Assembly: GCA_963169345.1 (NCBI GenBank)
Contig: CAUJCT010000056.1
Coordinates: forward strand, 100,446 to 164,445
Origin: Bacteroidota bacterium
GTDB lineage: Bacteria > Bacteroidota > Bacteroidia > NS11-12g > UBA955
Direction: 5' to 3'
DNA length: 64,000 nt
This document shows, piece by piece, positions 60,285 through 64,000 of the stretch; positions within the stretch are counted from its first letter, which is position 1; every line of letters starts with the position of its first letter. The notes under the pieces were generated by a model, which was not told where the DNA came from, ran no database searches, and was given only the letters and a program-made list of their open reading frames with translations. The position numbers and the translations under genes were made by a program.

Positions 60285-62963
60285 TTACTCAGCACTGCCA
60301 TCCGGCAGATAAATTATAAATTCTGTTCCTTTGTTCGGTTCACTTTGAATATCTATTGTGCCCCCCAAAGCTTCAATCTGAGCTTTTGTCATATTTAATC
60401 CTAAACCTTTTCCTTCCACTGAAAAATTAAAGCGTTTATAAAGTCCAAATACATCTTTGCCATATCTGTCCAAATCAATTCCAATTCCATTGTCTTTAAC
60501 GCAAATCTTAATCTTGTTTTCTTCCTTGCTTATATCAATATCAATATGCGGCTGTCTGTCTGGCGACCTGTATTTTATCGCATTGCTGATGAGGTTGTAG
60601 AGTGAGCTTTTAATATAGCTTTTGATACTGAAAATGGTATTGGCGTCGCTAGCTATATGAACATGAATTCTTGTATCTGTATCCAGAATCTGATGTTCCA
60701 GAGTATGTTTTACACCTTGAATAGATTCTTCAAAGTTTACAAGTTCTTTCTTTGAGTTAATATCAGACCTGGCAGCTAAAATGATATTCAAATCCTGAAT
60801 TAGATCATCTATTTTCTCAATTGAAAAACGAATGTGACTTACTATCTGATGCTTTTCTTCTTCATCTATATTTGGCATCTCAAAAACCTCTGAGAGGCCA
60901 AGTAAATTGGCTATTGGTGCTCTTAGATTATGAGACACAATGTAGTTAAACTGCATCAACTCATTGTATCGCTTGGTCAATTCGTTGAGTAAATTGGTTT
61001 TTTCGGCTTCCGAAGCTTTTAATAAGTCGAATGCTTCCTTAGCTTCAGTAATATCTCTGATAGCAGATTGTGTTCCTTTGATAACACCATTCTCCACTAT
61101 TTTAGTTACTCTGGCTTCAAACCAACCCTTACTGCCATCCTTTCTTATTCCCGCATACTCAAAAACAGTAGTGACATCTTCGCCGGCCATTCTTCGGTTG
61201 TGTCGTTCCTTAATAACTTCTTTAAATTCAGGTGAAACGTGCTCTAAAAAAACAAAATCTTTCAACTCACTCTCGTGAATGCCCACCATATCTAAAAACT
61301 GCTGATTGGCAAAAATAACATGCCCGTCCACATCATCTATAATGAGTCCATCACTGATGTTTTCAACAACATTCTTATATCGGGTCCTTTGTTTTTCAAG
61401 TGTCAGCTCAAACTCCATCTGCCTTGTAATATCCTGAGTTGTGCCTATTGACCGTACCGGCTCACCTTTGCTGTTATAAAAAGTTTCACAACGCTCATTG
61501 ACAAATTTAATCTTTCCATCGGGCAGAATTAACCTGTGGTCAACATTGTATGGTGTATTATTTTTAACTGCTTCTGTATAGGCTCTATTCACAATCTCCC
61601 TGTCTTCAGGGTGTATCATTTCAAGAAATTTACTGTAAGTAGGTGCGAATGAATCTTTATCTACACCAAAAATATTATATGACTCATCCGTCCAGATCAA
61701 TTCATTGTTGAGGAAATCATGTTCCCAACTGCCAATTTTAGCAATTCTCTGCGCCTCTATTAATCTCTTCTGACTCGCTTTCAGTGTTTCTTCATTGCGT
61801 TTCCTCTGAGTAATTTCAAAATGACTAATGACCAGTCTGGTTATATCATTTGCAAACTTTGAAATATGCAATAAATACCATTTCTGAACATGTGGCGCAA
61901 TACAAGGATATTCAAATTCAAAGAATCCAACATCGTTTCTTAAAACCGATTCTATCCCTTGTTTGAGTTTGAGGGCATACTCATCTCCATTCTGAATAGC
62001 TTTTTCTACCACTTCAAAATAATTGACTCCTATTTCAGTAACAAATAGATTCCTGCCATCTCCAAACCTGGCAAAATCAAGCCAATTCTCATTCACTTTC
62101 ACAATTGTTCCGTGCTCATCCAAAATGGCTATATTAGTTTGCAGAGATTGTAAAACACTTCTGTTCAGTGCTTCACTTTCGAGTAAGGCATATTCATTTT
62201 CCTTCTGCTCGGTAATCACATTTCTGACAGATAAAAATTGTTCTATTTCCTGCCTTTCATTCAATACCGGTGTTATAACAGTATCCACCCAGTAATAGGT
62301 CCCATCTTTCGCCTTGTTTTTTATTTGTCCTCTCCAGATATCACCTTTGCTGATTGTCTGCCAGAGCTGCTCAAAAAATGCTTTTGGATGATGACCTGAG
62401 TTGACTATACTGTGGTCTTTACCAATTAACTCCTGACGCTTGTATTTAGATACCTCAACAAAATTATCATTGGCAAAAAGTATTTTACCTGTACGGTCTG
62501 TAATAGAGACCACCGAACCTTTGTTAACTGCATTTTGGAATGAGGTAAATGCATTCGACATAAAGGCATTGGTTTTATAAGGCGTAATGTCTTGTACAAA
62601 ACCTTCCAGTATAATTTCACCTTTGTCCTTATCGTTAGTGGCTTTTAGGATTTCCTTTACCCATTTAATCTTTCCCTGGCGACAAATCATTCTGTATTCG
62701 TTCATTATGGGAACCTGATTATCTATCTGTTCTTGCCGCTTTAGTCGCAACCACTTTTTATCCTCCAGATGAACCAGATCTGAAAAATCAATTCGTTTGC
62801 TGTGAAAGATTTCATCAACAGTATAACCTGTCAATTCGTGAAACATTCCATCCAGACTAATCAAGGTGTAATTTTTATCAAAATAGCATTTAAAGAACAT
62901 TCCGGGCAGATGTTCTATCAGCTCATTGAAAAACTTTTCACCATATTTCAAATCCTTGCTCAT
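60285..62963 (-). CDS. Cytoplasmic multi-PAS sensor histidine kinase
   Basis: Soluble sensor kinase of 892 residues with about five PAS domains in series, no membrane helix. PAS borders are near 15-120, 145-260, 275-390, 400-515 and 520-640, each with PAS/PAC features such as GKILFANDNFVEVS, DGTYYWVDTVITPV and ENISDGLIIDDVDGHVIFAN. The HisKA-like part has NYIVSHNLRAPIANLLG (about 675-690), followed by HATPase with NLISNAIKYRS, VKDNGIGID and GKGLGLNMTK. ATG 62963 is preferred to the TTG at 62984. No cofactor-binding PAS residues could be assigned, so the signal is unknown. Confidence 0.92.
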   Translation of the reverse strand: MSKDLKYGEKFFNELIEHLPGMFFKCYFDKNYTLISLDGMFHELTGYTVDEIFHSKRIDFSDLVHLEDKKWLRLKRQEQIDNQVPIMNEYRMICRQGKIKWVKEILKATNDKDKGEIILEGFVQDITPYKTNAFMSNAFTSFQNAVNKGSVVSITDRTGKILFANDNFVEVSKYKRQELIGKDHSIVNSGHHPKAFFEQLWQTISKGDIWRGQIKNKAKDGTYYWVDTVITPVLNERQEIEQFLSVRNVITEQKENEYALLESEALNRSVLQSLQTNIAILDEHGTIVKVNENWLDFARFGDGRNLFVTEIGVNYFEVVEKAIQNGDEYALKLKQGIESVLRNDVGFFEFEYPCIAPHVQKWYLLHISKFANDITRLVISHFEITQRKRNEETLKASQKRLIEAQRIAKIGSWEHDFLNNELIWTDESYNIFGVDKDSFAPTYSKFLEMIHPEDREIVNRAYTEAVKNNTPYNVDHRLILPDGKIKFVNERCETFYNSKGEPVRSIGTTQDITRQMEFELTLEKQRTRYKNVVENISDGLIIDDVDGHVIFANQQFLDMVGIHESELKDFVFLEHVSPEFKEVIKERHNRRMAGEDVTTVFEYAGIRKDGSKGWFEARVTKIVENGVIKGTQSAIRDITEAKEAFDLLKASEAEKTNLLNELTKRYNELMQFNYIVSHNLRAPIANLLGLSEVFEMPNIDEEEKHQIVSHIRFSIEKIDDLIQDLNIILAARSDINSKKELVNFEESIQGVKHTLEHQILDTDTRIHVHIASDANTIFSIKSYIKSSLYNLISNAIKYRSPDRQPHIDIDISKEENKIKICVKDNGIGIDLDRYGKDVFGLYKRFNFSVEGKGLGLNMTKAQIEALGGTIDIQSEPNKGTEFIIYLPDGSAE

Positions 62964-62995
62964 TTGTAGCAAAATAAAGTGCAACTATCGAGTTC

Positions 62996-63406
62996 TCACT
63001 TGATAAGTCTCAGTATTTTGTTTATTTTATGTATAGTGAGTGGTTTAATGATATAGTCTTTAACAATAGGGTAATTCTTTGCCTTTTCCATATCAACCGG
63101 ATTAATAGAAGAAGTAAATATAAAGACCGGTATAGGCTGTTTTAGCTGCATACCACTTAATTCATCCAGGAAGGCCCAACCATCCTTTATTGGCATATTT
63201 AAATCAATTAAAACGACAGAAGGAACATCTTTAGCGTTCTGAATAGCAGTTTTTAAAGCATTCATAGCATGATCAGCATCAGTAAAACTCGATAATTTAT
63301 CGCAAAACTCTACATTCTTAACCAATAAGTCTGTCAAATAAATAATAACTTCATCATCATCTATTATATAGACATGGTCGACTTTATATTTATCTGCTGC
63401 ACTCAA
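62996..63406 (-). CDS. Single-domain response regulator
   Basis: CheY-like receiver of 136 residues with no output domain. Acidic residues sit at Asp16/Asp17/Asp18, and the phospho-acceptor is Asp68 in VLIDLNMPIKDG; Ser/Thr (FTSSINP) and Lys (IIKPLTIHK) switch residues are present. The start is a TTG at 63406: an in-frame stop lies just upstream and no ATG occurs before the first strand. It is encoded 32 bp upstream of the multi-PAS kinase, so it is likely its partner in a phosphorelay. Confidence 0.9.
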   Translation of the reverse strand: MSAADKYKVDHVYIIDDDEVIIYLTDLLVKNVEFCDKLSSFTDADHAMNALKTAIQNAKDVPSVVLIDLNMPIKDGWAFLDELSGMQLKQPIPVFIFTSSINPVDMEKAKNYPIVKDYIIKPLTIHKINKILRLIK

Positions 63407-63589
63407 CGCTAATTATTTTAAATCGGCACAAATAAAATCATTTTGAACATAAATAAAAATAAATTGACAACTAAAGTCAAAAACTATTCACAATTAATTG
63501 TTAACTACTCATAAACAGACACGTGTAAAATTACCTTTTATCTATTGATACGCTTACAGATTGAGCTATTTTGAAAGTTGCGACATTTG

Positions 63590-64000
63590 TTAGACCAAAG
63601 TCAAAATTCCAATTTCTGGTCTTATTCCCAATCGGCCGGGATAACCCAAATAACCAAATCCACGATTGACATATATGTGCTGATCACCATCTGTGTAAAG
63701 ACCAGCCCATTGTTTATACATATATTTAATCGGACTCCACCTGAATCCACCGGTTTCTATACCAAATTGAGCACCATGCGTATGACCGGACAAAGTAAGG
63801 GCAATATTATTTTTACCTCTCACCTGTGCATCCCAGTGACTAGGGTCGTGTGAAAGTAAAATTTTGAATGCCTCATCTGCTATACCATCCATTGCATCAC
63901 TTAATCGACCATACTTGGCAAAGTTGCCCCTGGCACCATAATTCTCCACTCCTATCAAATGTATCTTATGACCATCCTTTTCTATAACCCTGCTCTCATT
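63590..64000 (-). CDS. Metallophosphoesterase, C-terminal part (5' end outside window)
   Basis: The last 137 codons of a calcineurin-like phosphoesterase; the frame stays open to the window edge. Visible metal-site motifs are LLSHDPSHWD and LSGHTHGAQFG; the family's N-terminal DxH and GNHD boxes must lie beyond 64000. The end with VNRGFGYLGYPGRLGIRPEI is typical of the YkuE/membrane-anchored group in Bacteroidota, which act on lipid or nucleotide phosphates. Whether it carries a membrane anchor cannot be seen. Confidence 0.88.
   Translation of the reverse strand, partial: NESRVIEKDGHKIHLIGVENYGARGNFAKYGRLSDAMDGIADEAFKILLSHDPSHWDAQVRGKNNIALTLSGHTHGAQFGIETGGFRWSPIKYMYKQWAGLYTDGDQHIYVNRGFGYLGYPGRLGIRPEIGILTLV

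Overview
The window is a low-GC (AT-rich) stretch of a Bacteroidota chromosome. Five things point there: type IX secretion C-terminal tails of both kinds (type A on the proteins at 17964-19673 and 31523-32818, gliding-type B on the 1851-residue PKD protein at 40820-46375); an HmuY/TonB-dependent haem uptake locus; an ECF sigma/FecR/STN signalling set; Y_Y_Y-propeller LytS and LytTR regulators; and the Bacteroidota promoter element TAnnTTTG in front of many genes. The genus cannot be read from the sequence. No rRNA, tRNA, CRISPR, transposase or phage gene was seen, so this looks like ordinary chromosome. The genes at both window edges are cut.

Layout. 1-9.8 kb: LytS/LytTR two-component pair, alkaline phosphatase, a zinc-ribbon protein, a long PurF-type amidotransferase followed by a PabA/TrpG-type glutaminase, Hsp20, a DUF4399 lipoprotein and a divergent Crp/Fnr regulator. 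9.7-16.1 kb: an oxidoreductase, then a tight minus-strand operon of UvrD-type helicase/Fe-S nuclease, a small unknown protein, a GT2 glycosyltransferase and a sirtuin. 16.2-16.6 kb: a gene-free tandem repeat with about 167-bp units. 16.7-19.7 kb: a GT-C-like membrane protein translationally coupled to a secreted beta-helix protein. 19.7-28.3 kb: a minus-strand transcription unit for envelope polysaccharide (PHP phosphatase, Wzc kinase, Wza, RmlA, RmlB) with two FKBP prolyl isomerases and an NrnA-type phosphoesterase. 28.4-35.1 kb: haem acquisition locus (T9SS-exported HmuY-like protein, TonB receptor, HmuY-like lipoprotein), next to an OmpR-type two-component pair and a cytochrome-b5-like protein. 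35.8-40.1 kb: alanine dehydrogenase divergent from a three-part transhydrogenase operon that holds an unlisted 54-codon ORF. 40.5-47 kb: a consensus promoter, a 52-codon ORF and the giant PKD adhesin. 47-51.1 kb: a SulP transporter without STAS domain, a stress-protein-like partner and a two-component pair. 51.2-57.8 kb: TonB receptor, DUF2807 lipoprotein, ECF sigma, FecR and a non-receptor STN protein with surface repeats. 57.9-64 kb: DUF4328 membrane protein, M1 peptidase, multi-PAS histidine kinase with single-domain response regulator, and a partial metallophosphoesterase.

How it fits together. Much of the window serves the cell envelope: polysaccharide synthesis and export, T9SS cargo, TonB uptake, and at least five regulatory systems that sense the surface. 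The most unusual items are the STN/LA_2272-repeat/beta-barrel protein that sits where an ECF/FecR system normally has a TonB transducer, the pairing of a T9SS-exported HmuY-like protein with a lipoprotein HmuY, a tandem repeat whose hairpin core recurs 19 kb away, two small ORFs in tight intergenic spaces, and TAnnTTTG boxes placed so close to start codons that several transcripts may be leaderless.
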